Shown here: piece by piece, positions 49,539-61,575 of the stretch
How positions within the stretch are numbered: position 1 is the stretch's first letter
Layout: each line of letters starts with the position of its first letter
The notes under the pieces: model-generated
What the model was told of the DNA's origin: nothing
What the model saw: only the letters and a program-made list of their open reading frames with translations
The model's database searches: none
From: Onchocerca volvulus
Lineage: Eukaryota > Nematoda > Chromadorea > Rhabditida > Onchocercidae
Direction of reading: 5' to 3'
DNA: 64,000 nt
NCBI GenBank assembly: GCA_000499405.2
Contig: HG738138.1
Coordinates: 21,462,824-21,526,823, forward strand
Translations under genes and position numbers: made by a program

Positions 49539-51248
49539 TTAGAGAACATGATCGGGACAATCACAGTCTCGAACAATATCATCCGTATCGATATGAATAA
49601 GTTGACTCGTGGTAGGAAGGTCGCGCATTTTATAGCAACCGCCTGCTTCAAGAATATTAGGATCTTTATAGACACAATGGGTCCAATTAGTAATAGAACT
49701 AAGATTCACTGGACATCTAAAATATACTGAATAAATTATTTGAGATATTCACAATAGTTCTGAGCCAATTTGAATTAGTTATTCAAAATCTATAAAATAA
49801 TAAATGCAGTAATCTTCTATGGGTCTGAAGATTTCTGCTTGTCCTCCAAAAAAACCTTTTATAGAAATATCAAAATACTTAAGAATATAATTTTAAATGC
49901 GTATTTTTTTCAACTATGAGAAGCTTTATATGAGCGTGAAAATTAATAGGTACCGATAAACATTGCAAGGCATATGCTCAGCCATTGTTCCCAAATTATT
50001 AGGACAGCTTGGAAAACGGCCACGAGCTTGGACAATCGTTTTCTTTAGGACATATCGTGATCGAGAGGGTAAGCGTGAAGAAGATGAACATGTTTCCGAA
50101 CACGGACCCCATTCACTCCATTGATATAAACAAGGTCGTTCTTGACTGGAGATTTTCGTTATCTATGAATTTTTTAAGTTTTTTATTTTCTGCTCATTTT
50201 CGTATGACATTGGTAGAAAAAATATAAATAATCTTCAAGCTTTTGAGAGTTAAGTTCTCAATTTCCTAAAAATACATGACTATAACAAATTGTGCATGTG
50301 TGAAGCAATACCGTTCTATTGATATCGATTATTTTGATAAGGAATATCGCCGTAGTGATAAATATGAGAAAAGATATCAACGCTATCACGAAGTTTACTA
50401 TAGCTAAGGACCAAAGACGCGGGTCTTTGAAAAGTGATCTGATTAGCTGTAAATGATGGACAGAATAAATATAAAAAATGAAGACATCACAAATAGTTCT
50501 ATTAAAACTGTTGAAATTCACTTGACTTAATTTGGTTCAAACTGAATTTACTCTGATTTAATTTGAAATTAATTATTATTTAGGTGCAAATGATTAGCTG
50601 TAGTATTATCTGAAGTTTCATATTATTTGCAATTAACTAAGCAATAATTAAAATTTTAGAGAAAATAACACCTTTATGGAAAACGATTTTGTGCGAGAGT
50701 GAATATCGTCTTCTATTTCAGTCAAATCAGAAAGCTGGAAGCAATTATTTTTACCTTTCCATTTACTTGCTTCTATTAATTTTTAAAATTTCCTTGAAAT
50801 GAGCTTGATTTTGATTTTTTAAATAATGTGGCGAAATTTCAAATGAAAGTAGTTCCATGAATCTCAATTCCATTCTTATTGGTTCTGATGAAGATACAAA
50901 CAACATGCTGATGTAATATCAGTAAAATTAGAATGTCTTTTAAATTTCATTTTATTCGAATTAACTGATCCTCTGACATGATGTCAGTTCCAATTTAGTC
51001 GTTTTAATTATCTTTGAGCTATTAAATTTCTTCGAAACTTCTTCGGCATTCAAGAGTGCAAGGAAACAGACATTCTCAGTGAGTTCGCCTTCCTTCGTTT
51101 CAGGTTCTTCTTTAAGCGTGTCATCACTGAACGCTGAATTGGGCGGTTGTACTGCTGTTGGCTCCAGAAGTGCTGATTTTCTGGCGTAAGCTCGCATAAT
51201 TGCTTTTTTGTACAAAATTTGCTCTATGCGACAAGAGACATTATTCAA
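49539..51248 (-). CDS. Type II membrane protein with TSP1 domain, copy 2
   Basis: Exons about 51248-51072, 50734-50672, 50446-50312, 50162-49954 and 49716-49539. The cytoplasmic exon has AYARKSALLEP and an acidic stretch KEEPETKEGE. Then come LSDLTEIEDD, a membrane span (about AIVNFVIALISFLIFITTAIF), and a TSP1 repeat starting YQWSEWGPCSETC with RSRY and SCP/PCN Cys positions. The final exon reads CPVNLSSITNWTHC, then GGCYKMRDLP, ending CDCPDHVL. The TSP1 exon (209 bp) and final exon (178 bp) are exactly the lengths of those in the 45.6-47.4 kb paralogue, showing tandem duplication. The start is uncertain: ATG 51197 is in frame, but similarity to the paralogue begins before it. The donor after the first exon (GTCTGT) is weak. 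Confidence 0.75.
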
Positions 51249-52310
51249 AGAGAAAGGTAAAATAAAGGATAGGGCTGGTTTTCAATCGTACAATCCTACG
51301 CCTGAAGCAATTAGAGAGAAAATTGTTCAGGAAAGTTCCTCTGCAAATTTCTCTCATTCCATGATTTCCATCACCAACTCAAACAGAATTATTTCAGCCA
51401 TTTATTCCATGCTGCTAAAATTTACATCAGAGAAATTTTGAATGTCAGATACTTCGCCCTCTATGTCTATTACTTTTCTTCTTTATCTGATTGTTCATTC
51501 CAATCTTTACAGTTTCTTACTAATTCTAATTTTGAGAAAGAATTATTCGATTTCTGGAGCAAAAAAGACAAATATTACCATCTTGAACTTTCGGCTCTCC
51601 TGAATCAGCTGCAGTAGTTTTGGAAATATTTTGCATTCTTTCCGACAGTTACTAAAAGGAACCGATGGAAGCAAACGAATTAGCTTAAATGACTTATTTA
51701 TCATATTTTAACTAACATTTCGCAACAAATAAGTTTGCATGACAAATAAAAGATATACAAGCAAATAAGCTGGAAAAGAAAACGAATCGACAAAATTACC
51801 ATTGTTTAAAGGCAAAAACAAAATGATGACATACATTTTGTTTTTGATTTATAATGATTTTTGATAATTTTTTATCAGCGAAAATTTCTACTAGAATTTC
51901 TTTTCTTTTTTTTTTTTTTTTTACACACATATTTTTCATTTCAAATATGAATTTCCCTCCGTTCTGTTTCCTTAGAACTATCAACGTTTTCTCAATCACT
52001 GAGTGAAATCTTCCTGACTTCAATCATCTTCTGTTTCAATTCTTACTGGTTTAATTTCGCACTTTCCCTTTCTTTCTCTTTAATTTTTTAAGTATCATAT
52101 TAAGCGTATTTCGCTACTGTTCTGCTTGTCACTTATGTATCACAAAACACCCACAATCAATAAAAAGCTTGTTTAAACCGGTGCCATATAAAGACTGCAA
52201 TATATTATCACATACCGCCAATCAGGAAATAATTAATTTTAGTTCGAATTGCTGCTTATATTTCTCGCATACATGCATACTCACATTGGCATTCACTTAA
52301 AATGGCCCAT
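51249..52310. other. Intergenic spacer with ambiguous small ORFs
   Basis: Upstream of TSP1 copy 2. A plus-strand frame to 51441 (NPTPEAIREKIVQESS) and a short minus-strand frame near 51470-51400 (VIDIEGEVSDIQNFSD) both look weakly coding, but I can attach neither to a gene. The rest is AT-rich, with a poly-T run near 51905. Confidence 0.4.
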
Positions 52311-52614
52311 TTATTGAAAGAGTACGGAAGGCATATCGCAATTATTTCTATTGCCCAATATGCTTTGAGTAATCAGTAGAAGTTGCCCATTTTTGGACAT
52401 GTAACAGCGATGAATATTTCGTTTTTCTGTAACAGAGCCAGAAATATTTATAGTTTCTGAAATATGTTTTTCTAAATAGTTTCCTCTGCCAACATCGAGA
52501 TTGCTCAGAGCGATCGAATGCACCGATTTCAAAGACAAATAAGTTCCAGATACTAAGTTTGATTTGAAATAGTTTCATTTGAAAGATATGAAAAGGGAAT
52601 ATACCACTGCTCAT
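52311..52614 (-). CDS. Small unknown protein, two exons
   Basis: Exon 52614-52605 or longer (an open frame LKSQFDEFNSVMSS runs in from about 52650) splices at a GTATAT donor in phase 1 to exon 52552-52311, after a cttag acceptor. The product from ATG 52614 is about 83 aa: MSSVSGTYLSLKSVHS, then LDVGRGNYLEKHISET, then SVTEKRNIHRCYMSKNG, to the stop. Both exons keep phase and have coding-type codons. No signal peptide, membrane span or known domain is seen. The gene may start further upstream, at an ATG I did not find. It is head-to-head with the GTP cyclohydrolase exon about 690 bp away. Confidence 0.45.
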
Positions 52615-53301
52615 GACGGAATTGAATTCATCGAATTGACTTTTCAGCAATCATTTTTAACCTTTCATTTTTAACCTTTCAGCTCTAAAAATCTAGAAAA
52701 AAAAAAAAAGAGCACCAAAACAAATAAAAGTATTTTCCTGTTCTTATAGATATTTTCCATATTAATTCGTTTTTTACAAAGATGGATCACAACCTTAGAA
52801 TATATTTCTTCTTTTTATTTTATTTTGTTCAGTACAAGAAAGTCGTTTCCTTACTATTATCATAACTATTCAAATATTTCTTATAAAATCTTTAAAATCT
52901 AGGTAGTTTTTTGAACCGAATATTTTTTAATTTTTATTCCATTTCGTTATCTATTAGCTTTGTCTGCAAAAACCATTTTTTTTGAAAAGGGATGAACTTA
53001 AAGCATCTCAAACTTTGACGATCTGATCGAAAATCGACAAATTGAGCTTGAGCTGAGTGCCTATCCCAAAAGACTTGGCAGAGCAATATTTCATTCAGAA
53101 TTGATTTTGCAGATTTTAAAAATCAAATGCTGGATGCTAAGTCCAATTGATCCTTCCATAGAATGCATTTGGAATTTCTTCCCTTCATTTTATACTTTTC
53201 TGCATAAATCTTTTCATTAACTGCGCGAAAAAATTAAGCGTAACTTTTAGCATTCATTTTTGCTTTTTCGTTTATAAAAACTCAAGAAAACACGCCAAAA
53301 C

Positions 53302-53506
53302 ATGCAAATGCAAGACGTTAAATGCAATGGTGTGGTGCAACATCCGTCAATACTTGCGGTACGGCACAAAAATTTATGCCAGGCCTACGAAACTATTATC
53401 CGACACTGCGGAGATGATTACAGACGGCCAGAACTGATTAAAACTCCTGAGAGAGCTGCCCAGGCCTTGCTTTTCTTCACCAAAGGCTATGAAGACAATT
53501 TGGATG
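53302..53506 (+). CDS. cat-4: GTP cyclohydrolase I, first exon only
   Basis: ATG 53302 opens 68 codons ending at a phase-1 donor (GTGAAT) at 53507. The sequence [18 protein letters not shown], then [18 protein letters not shown], is the conserved N-terminal helical region of GTP cyclohydrolase I (human: KTPWRAASAMQFFTKGY). The enzyme makes dihydroneopterin triphosphate, the first step to tetrahydrobiopterin needed for dopamine and serotonin synthesis. The catalytic part (CEHHLVPF zinc-binding segment, HIGY, the C-terminal RRLQ and CMVMRG blocks) is not found on either strand in the rest of the window. Either the remaining exons lie beyond it, or this is a stranded fragment of a broken gene. 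Confidence 0.75.
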
Positions 53507-55208
53507 GTGAATTTACTACTATGATTGTATTTATTTCCTTATCACTTCAATTTTTGCTTCAGTAAAATACTCATGTGAGAAGAATGCTATTCTTAAGATC
53601 AAACTTGCAAAGAAAGACATTCTAGTGATAAAAGAATTCTGAGAATCAAATAGGATTTCCATAAGCGGATTTTTCGATCCATCCAAGAATAATTTTCATT
53701 TCATTTGGTCTGAAATTTTTTGAAAAAATATGTTATTGAATCATTTAAGGAGATCAAGTTTATTATTTGCAAAATCATCAAAACTATTTAATTTCATTGA
53801 TTACGTATTTTATTGAATGATCTCTGAAGTATGATCTGTGACATCCAAGATCTAAATTTTCATTAGAAATGAGAAAAATATTTGTTACTTTGTTTGTAAA
53901 TCTGATGTGTTTTTTAAAAAAAGTAGACCGATTTAGTTTCTTCTGTATTTTGATTTCAGTGTTAATATTTTTTCTGTGAGAATAACCAGAATGCTCCTCG
54001 ATTCAGTTCACAACAGGAGCATAAACCCAGCTTGGAATATCTGCCGAGATCAACATTTTTTGTTCAAGTTTAATTTTCGGTCCTTTTTTTTTTTTTTCGT
54101 TTTGATAATTGTTACGTTAGTACTCGCATACCGGAGACTTTCTGCAAATGTTTCTGAATTTCATTTATTGAAATTTAATTGCTGATTTAGAAAAAATATG
54201 CAGAATGTTTACTTTCGAGACTGGGTGAAAATAATTCATTTGTAATACGACGGATGAAATGCCGATGGAAAACGGTTTATTGGCTATTGTAGGTAAAAAA
54301 TGACTTGATAAGCTTTATGTCTTTACGGTCTCTGCTTTAAGTTCTCAATTTAAGATTTTAGATCGTTAATTACTTCTGCTACTTTGGCTATTTTATAATT
54401 CTTTTTGTCTTTAATTTCTTTCATTTTCTTTTTCTTTGCTGAATGCTTTCTTCATATTACGTTTTGAAAAGATTTCATGGATAAAGGTCATAGTGTGTAT
54501 TTGTGCATTTAAAACTATTTTCGCATATTTCCGACCAAATAGAACATGTTTTCCTTTTCCGGAGTGCGAATTTATTTCTTCTCGATAATTCCACTCATTC
54601 CGTAGAAAGTTCACTCTCATTTTTACAAATTTCCACTAAAATAATTGGTGAATCTGCTTATTTACACCATTGTCGAAGTTATGATATTACTGGAAGAGTG
54701 CGATAACATGAACATTGCGAGAGATGTATTGTGCCAATAATTAATGATGATTACGACGTGTTGAGTGAGATGTTGATTTTTCAGATCATTTCATTGAGAT
54801 TTGCATAATTCATCCGGACGTTTCTTTATAAATTTTCGGTTCTAAATTAATATGTCATTATTAGGTAGTATTTAGAGGGAAAGGTCTTATCATAAGCTTT
54901 TTAAGAAGTCTCACTCAAATTAATTAATTGACTGGAAAAAACAGATTCTGGAAAAGTTTGCACCCAAAGAGCAAAACGCAATTTTTATTTAAAATGAAGA
55001 CTGGAATACGAAGAAAAAGCAAAAAGAATGCACCCAACTTTATCCAAATAAATTAGCAGCATTAATTTTACAAATAAGTTTTACAATATGTAAGGATGCT
55101 TTAGGAATAAGGATCCATTCAAGGATGTGTTCTCTATTCAAAGTTATCAATTCTGTTCTTAATCCTGTCTAGAAGTCTAAAATTTATTCGAAATCCATTG
55201 CACTTCAG
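53507..55208. other. Intergenic or intronic AT-rich sequence
   Basis: No GTP cyclohydrolase exon and no other supported exon. Contains a poly-T run near 54085. Short ORFs on both strands near 54000-54700 have no splice-consistent partners. Confidence 0.5.
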
Positions 55209-56298
55209 GAATTGGTGCGACGAGCTTTTTCTCGAAAGATACACTCAATTGTTCGATTTCGAAATCCCGAGAAAAGAAAGTTCGTCGACAGTGTCTCACT
55301 TACAACCGTTTGCAATGTTTTCAGTGGATACGGTAGAAGGAGAACGAATAAAGAAAAGAGGACTGTAAGAGCAGCACTCAGATATGAAAATCCCGAAGCA
55401 TTCAAATGATGGCGAACATGAAATGGTATGGCATAATGAAAACAAACTTAATTGTCTGTTTTCAAGAAAATTGCCAATTGCTTTTTATGATGGCCGTGTC
55501 GAGCCCACTCATGATTTAGTTTGATTTTTTGTAACATCCATTGTTTGTCACAAGTAACGACTTGCTAGTTAAGTCAGCTACAAGAATGTGCAAAGTAATT
55601 CATGAAGAAGCACTTGAATATTGTCGAAATAAGTCAATCATTAAACCGAAGAAGATACCTTATGATCGAAACAGATTTTTTTTCTTGTTTGAGTTGTGTT
55701 ATTATCAGATATTGTTCTTAAGTCGCAGCCGAACTGTATTTATTCTATTTCATAATAGATATGATTTCACTTTTTAGCACTGCATACTTGTTTTACTGTT
55801 TCTTCATCTTCAACTCATCATCAACTAATTTATTTTTTCACAATTCGATTTTCAAATTTAGAGTTCAGCTGTCAAGCCAAACTTTGTGATTTGGGAATAA
55901 ATATTGGATTATATTCTGATGAAAGTTATATTTAGCAGAAGATATCACAAGGAATCACAAAACAACGACTAGACTATCCAACCATGGAAGATATATGCAG
56001 CGATTGGAAATCGAATGGTGAAACAGAACAAATGACTAAGCAATCAAAGATGGAAATCTATCACGAATCGAAGAAGCCCATTCTGAAGCATCAGATACGA
56101 GAAGTGCAGCAACAACGAACTTTAAATTGTCATCAAAATACATAGTATAGTCGAGAAATTCGGCATCATCAAGTTCAAAAAAATCATTGCCAAACTCAAC
56201 AGCATCAGTTATCTAAAGAAAGTCATCTTATACATTCTGAAAATGAAGCAATCGAAAAAAAAAAGCAATTAAATGCAAATTTAAAATCTAACAAATAA
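55209..56298 (+). pseudogene. Unknown protein gene, probably broken
   Basis: Candidate exons: 55209-55364 after cacttcag with a GTAAGA donor (NWCDELFLERYTQLFDFE, then MFSVDTVEGERIKKRG); about 55586-55670 (MCKVIHEEALEYCRNKS, then IKPKKIPYDRN); and 55936-56298 after tatatttag. The last frame reads KQRLDYPTMEDICSDWKS, then a Gln/His-rich stretch, meets TAG at 56143-56145, and continues open for another 50 codons (REIRHHQVQKNHCQTQQ) to TAA 56298. Codon use stays coding-like across the TAG. The first exon is also open in a second frame (ELVRRAFSRKIHSIV), so the frame choice is uncertain. No family is recognised. A nonsense mutation, a sequencing error or an unrecognised splice could explain the stop. 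Confidence 0.4.
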
Positions 56299-58601
56299 TT
56301 TCGCTTTGCAAAATGATTTTAGGCTGCGGTTGACTTGCATTCTAATACAGTGGGCACAATTGTTTATTTCTATTCTATTAAATTCAATGAAATTTTAAAA
56401 ATCGGCAACAGAAAGAAACTTGATGAGAAACAACACCTTTGCATAAATGTGATCGATATTAAATTAGTAATTAATTCGAGTACTTTTAATTTTAATATTA
56501 TTTCCGGAGCTATCGGAATACTTTCACAATATTAAAAAAAGAAGAAAAAACTTAATCCGGAATTAAACGAAATAATCATCTGCACTGGAATATATAGTCC
56601 GAAAAATTAAACAAAACAATCACATCTACAAGGGTATATTAGTTCGTTAGGCTTGAGCTTTAGCGTAACTGAAGTGAAATGTCAATGGCAAATATTCAGT
56701 CTCAAATTTGCTATTAACATTACACCTCAATTATGTCACCGTCGACTATTTCAATTTCTTTGCTATTATTTAGTTCATTTAAGCGCTTCAGAAGTCTAAT
56801 TACTGCCTAAATTAAAGAGTCATAATTTCTTATCTTCAACAACTATTATCAGAAATTGTTCAAAATGATCCTAATATATTTCCTATATTTCTTCACTCAA
56901 GAATGCGTGCTCATTAAAAAGATGCACAGCAAAAGATCATGTTTACAAGGATTAGGATATGATTATGTAAATCAGAAATGTGAATCAGTGGTTGCCACGT
57001 TCAAAATAAGGTTGCACTTGCACCGTTTATGACCTTTTTACGATTATTTACGACACTTCCGCTCAACAAAGAATCACTATTCAGTCTTAATTTGCATTAT
57101 TAAATTGGGATCTCTATCATACCCATTTTTTAACTGTGAATGGTTTAGTGCAAATTATTGTTCAAGATCACAGTTGCTAAAACTTCTATTGAGTCTCGAA
57201 TTTCATTCAAAAGATGGATGTTTTAAATTCTCAAAGCAATATATTTCCAACAGTTTTCGTTTAAAAGTTTGAATGTTTCCGTGTCTAAAACATTCCTCTG
57301 ATTTCAGAATTTATTTTAGTTCTGTATATAACAAACTTGTCAACCTTATTTTATAAATTTTTGCATTTTATATCAAATTCTGATTGTTGAAATAGTATAG
57401 AAAATAATACTGTCTTTTTCATTTGTTGCTATATTAAAAATCTGTATAACGATTTGATGTCGTCGTTACCAATCAAGCTTAAATTATTAAGACATCCTTT
57501 CCACAATTCTTGAATTATCTGCAGGATAGAACCTAAGATAAACTCCGCTTGCGCCAAAAAAAGAAGTATTCATAAACCCATTCATTTAATATACTTCAAA
57601 AAGTCATATTCAAGAGAAGGACGTGAAAGACAAAGAGAAAATTGTGTTTTGAAATATTGCCGAAATCAATTTTAATGGGGGAAATCAACTTTTAATGATA
57701 TTATGAGATTCACTATTAGTTACGGATAAAAGTTTGATATTTCTAATTTATTCCCTTTCCATGTTTAAAAAAAAGAAAAAATTCGAAAGACTTTTGCAGA
57801 TGAACTGGTCCCTTTTCTTTATCCCTTCCCACGGATCATAGCCATAGTTCTTTTTGATGCTGCAGAGTCATTACTAAGGTATCTTAAGGTCAACCCTAAT
57901 TTAGAGTTCACCGGAATGTATGTTTTTGATATTATCAAGTGCGTGTATAGGCTATCTACGTATTAGGGCCATATTTTCTTTCAAAATCAATAATGCGACG
58001 TGATTCTTTTATTTTCAGCCGCTACCCCTTAATTACTGCATCTCTTAATTAGTTATTATCAATGAACTGTGGAGAAATGCATGCACCGATATGCAAACAT
58101 GCATGTGCAAACATAAAAAACGAATGCTTTGCATTCGCTTAAAATCGCATTTTTCTTTTTCCTTTAATTTCATTTCAGCCGAAAACAAAAAAGCAAACTC
58201 TTTAATATNNNNNNNNNNNNNNNNNNNNNNNNNNNNNNNNNNNNNNNNNNNNNTCTCATTAACCGTGTGACCTTGATACAATGCTTGTAATACATATTGG
58301 CTCTTTACGGCTATGTAACCACACCTACTTCCTTCACAGTATAAACGGGAGGATTTTCTCATAAGTATACTTCACCATTACTTCACCTTTACTTCACACT
58401 TTCTACACTTGTATCCACGCCATCACTGCTTACAAATCCTTTCTCCCGATATTCTTTGTACTTTGGTCGACAATAAATTATCGACATATTGGACTCGTTT
58501 TATGGTTTACAATAAAATTTTTAACCGGTCGTACGCTCACAATACGCTACGCGACAAAGGATATACGTAAATAATATTATTACGAAGTATTCCTTTTTTT
58601 G
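56299..58601. other. Intergenic region with assembly gap
   Basis: No exon found on either strand. Contains the run of N at 58209-58253. An open frame spanning the gap on the minus strand is produced only by the N run and is not a gene. Confidence 0.5.
58209..58253. other. Assembly gap (45 N)
   Basis: Forty-five undetermined bases. The true length of missing sequence is unknown. Confidence 1.
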
Positions 58602-59339
58602 CTAATACAAATTAGCAATTTTTTTATAAAAAATCGCGACAGAAGGTAAGTTAGATGAAAGAGCTGTACGCTGGGTTAAGCGATTTTCGTTGTTTACTTG
58701 GCTTTTTGAGATACTTCTGAAGGTTTCTGTAGGAGCAGTTGACTCTAAAGCAGTCCGAATTTTATAAATCATTGCAACTATTACATTGACATACAAAACT
58801 CAAAAAGAGACAAGCATTAATATGATCACTTTATTAAATTTTCGAAAAAAAATATATAAATCTTGAATAATAAAAAGAAAATTGCCCAAAGGCATTTCCC
58901 AATGTTCAGTGAATTAATTTATAAATAAAAAACATCTCCTTAAATGGTTTCTGTAATATATTCAGCGAGATCAAGTAATATTAACAGAATATTTAGTAAG
59001 TAATATTTAATAAGTTTTTTTTCCTTAATAATCTCAATAAATTTTTAATTTATTACTTACCGAAAAAAAGCAAGTCCATCAAAAACTAAGCCAATAACAT
59101 CTTAACTTCTGAGTTTTAATCTTTTTTGTTTTTTATTAATCAAACAACACTCACTTTGTATCAGTAACAATGGATTTTTTTCACTTTTTGTAGCGTCTAA
59201 AAATGTCTTCATAGTATTTCGATCATTTATCGTTTCACCAGTCCTACTTTGAAGCAATTTTAAGTTAGAGACATTGTCGAACTGACTAAGGTCGAGATCG
59301 CTAGGCTGCTTATGTGAAAATCTCAAATTTTCAATTGGA
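58602..59339 (-). CDS. Small single-pass membrane protein, 5' incomplete
   Basis: Exons 59339-59155 and 58798-58602 join in phase 1 (donor GTGAGT, acceptor tttttgag). The first gives a hydrophilic stretch (NLRFSHKQPSDLDLSQFD, then GETINDRNTMKTFLD). The junction creates a hydrophobic span (about LLLIQILYVNVIVAMIY), and the second exon continues with a basic, Ser/Thr-rich tail (STAPTETFRSISKSQ) to the stop. A single transmembrane helix split by an intron is therefore predicted. The first listed exon begins in phase 2 at a gaaag acceptor, so at least one upstream exon is missing. No family is recognised. Confidence 0.5.
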
Positions 59340-59856
59340 CTTTCAAAAATGAATTCATAGTGCAGTAATAAAAAAAAAAGTTATCAATCTAAATCCAACA
59401 ATGTCCTCCAAACAACGACATTATAATTCAATTAAAAATTAAAAATCAGAATCAGTTAAGTTTTGTCAATACTAAATTTTACTAATGATGTATTACAAAG
59501 AAATTAAGATAAATATATCTAACTGCATCATCAGCAGTTGAAGAAATTTTCTTTAACAATATAATAAATAAGAATACTGATATCTAAACATATTGAGACT
59601 AACAAAACAGCGTCTTCCTCTTAACTTTTCTCTTCATCTATAAAAAATCAAATTCAATTTAACCAATACTTGATATGCAAAAAGTGCAAGCATTTTATGA
59701 AGAAAAAAAAAATTGATGGGCAGTTTGAATTCATTAATTCTATAAACCCTGACGAATAAAAATGTAAAAATTTATATCAATGAAACGTAATAACAAGCTC
59801 TGCTGGTTTGCTGGTTATTACATTTCATTAAATTATTTTTGATATATATTTTACAG
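59340..59856. other. Intergenic spacer
   Basis: AT-rich sequence with no supported feature. It should contain the missing 5' exon of the minus-strand gene to its left and the exon preceding 59857 on the plus strand, but I could not identify either. Confidence 0.4.
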
Positions 59857-60124
59857 CGCCGAACCTAGCAATTACATCAATCAAAATGAGTTCAAAGTGA
59901 TACCTGAAGGTGGTGACCATATCGTAGCGCCAGCTGGGAAAGAACTAGAGCACCGTATCGGCGGTTCAACACCAAAATACGATTTCCATAATGAAAATAT
60001 AAGTTCATTACCAAACATAACTCCAGAATTTAGTGTTATCATTCGAACCACAAACATGCCATCACTTTTTAAATACATATTTATGAATCGTTCCACATCT
60101 TCCTCGCTTTCTACAAACTATTGA
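59857..60124 (+). CDS. Isolated terminal exon, unknown extracellular-like domain
   Basis: After a strong ttttacag acceptor, 89 codons are open to TGA 60124, entering in phase 2. Visible segments are NYINQNEFKVIPEGGDHI, KELEHRIGGSTPKYDF and LPNITPEFSVIIRTTNMPS. The PEFSVIIRT run resembles a strand of laminin-G/TSPN-type beta-sandwich domains, but this is weak. It lacks an initiating Met near its start, so upstream exons are required; none is found. The minus strand is open too (GNELIFSLWKSYFG) but has poorer codon use. Confidence 0.45.
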
Positions 60125-61575
60125 TATCAGTCAGAATCGTACTATGATTAAATGATTTTTAGGAAGTGACCTCATTTCATTCGAATATGCGAAGCTGTTA
60201 TTTACTGAAATATTTATTCGATTCATATTCTTTAATAGTGATCCTGAAAGATTTGCGTAAAGATGCTATTTTATTTCATTGCTGGTTAAGCGGTCAATAA
60301 TATAGATATTTGATTTTAATTATACCGAAAAATACAGAATATATCTTTGGGATTGGGTGATTAAAATTTTATTTAACAAACATATTCAGATATAAAATAG
60401 AAAGATTTTCTACAAAAAAAAAGAAAAAATCCCAAATCCAACTTACACTACAATCTTGACTACATCACAGCATCACTATATTATTATTTGTCAAGCAAAT
60501 GCTAATTAAATTGGCGATAATACTAAAAATAGTTCGCCCAATAAATCCCACATTTTTATGTATAAAATATAAGAACAGATTTAGGGAGTGAAAAAAATTT
60601 ATTAATGAAACTATTTACATATCTATAGTTATAAATATTGTTGTTTCGATTTTTACTCGATTGAACAGAAATGTACAAATAATTTACATTCAAGTTATGA
60701 TCTAGATATTTCTCTAATGAAATCAAATTTCTTGATATTAATGTGTTTAAATTAGTTTAGCTTTTGCATAAATTATTATGTCATAATCAAATATGAAACT
60801 AAAAGTTCTCTGTGTTCATGACTTCCGAATTTTTCAAACTTTGCCCTATATTGCTTTTATACAGCTAATATATGCCACATATTTAATGGTTACGTTTAGT
60901 ATGAGATAAATAAAACAATAACTATGCCAATATCATAACAAGCATCACTACGATCCAGCTTTAAAGTTGCCGCGAAAGCAGTGTAAGTTGCATCCCTTCA
61001 ATTCCATCCACTGTTTAAAACCTATTTTATTTCAATTCAGACTTCATGTGAAAGAAGTTTTATAAGTGAATAGCTATTAAAAATTGATTAATTGATTAAA
61101 CTCATCAAATCCAATTTCAACTGGAACTTTTGATGCCAACACTTCCAAGCTATATTTTAAAAAAGAATAAACAATACTACCAAAAAACCAAAAATGCCCG
61201 AATAATTTACATTCATGTTACAAGCTAGATATTCTATAAAATCAAAGTTCTTGATACTAATGTGATTAAATTAGCTTAGCCCTTTCATGAGTTACTCTAT
61301 CAGAATCAAATCTGAAACCAAAAATCTTCATTTTTAGCAATAAAAAAATAAAATATAAAAAAGTATGTAATAGCAATAAACAAATAAAATATAGAAGGAA
61401 TATATAATAGAATAACATTTTTATTTTATAAGGAAATAAAAGAAAAAAAAAAGAGAAAAACGAAATTTTCTTAAAAATACAGATAAAAATTTGAAGAATC
61501 ATTTCTCAAAATATAGTAACAAAGAAATACAAAAAAAATTTTTTATTAGGAGAAATTTTCAGAAACCACAATTGT
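60125..61575. other. Intergenic AT-rich spacer
   Basis: No exon found. Short poly-A and poly-T tracts only. The block near 60661-60760 and the block near 61194-61280 share wording (aataatttacattca, then tagatatt, then tcttgatacta), so they are diverged copies of a local duplication of about 100 bp. Confidence 0.5.

Noticed and set aside
58045..58362. 105-codon minus-strand ORF across the gap
   Set aside because: Its length depends on the run of N; the flanks show no coding character.
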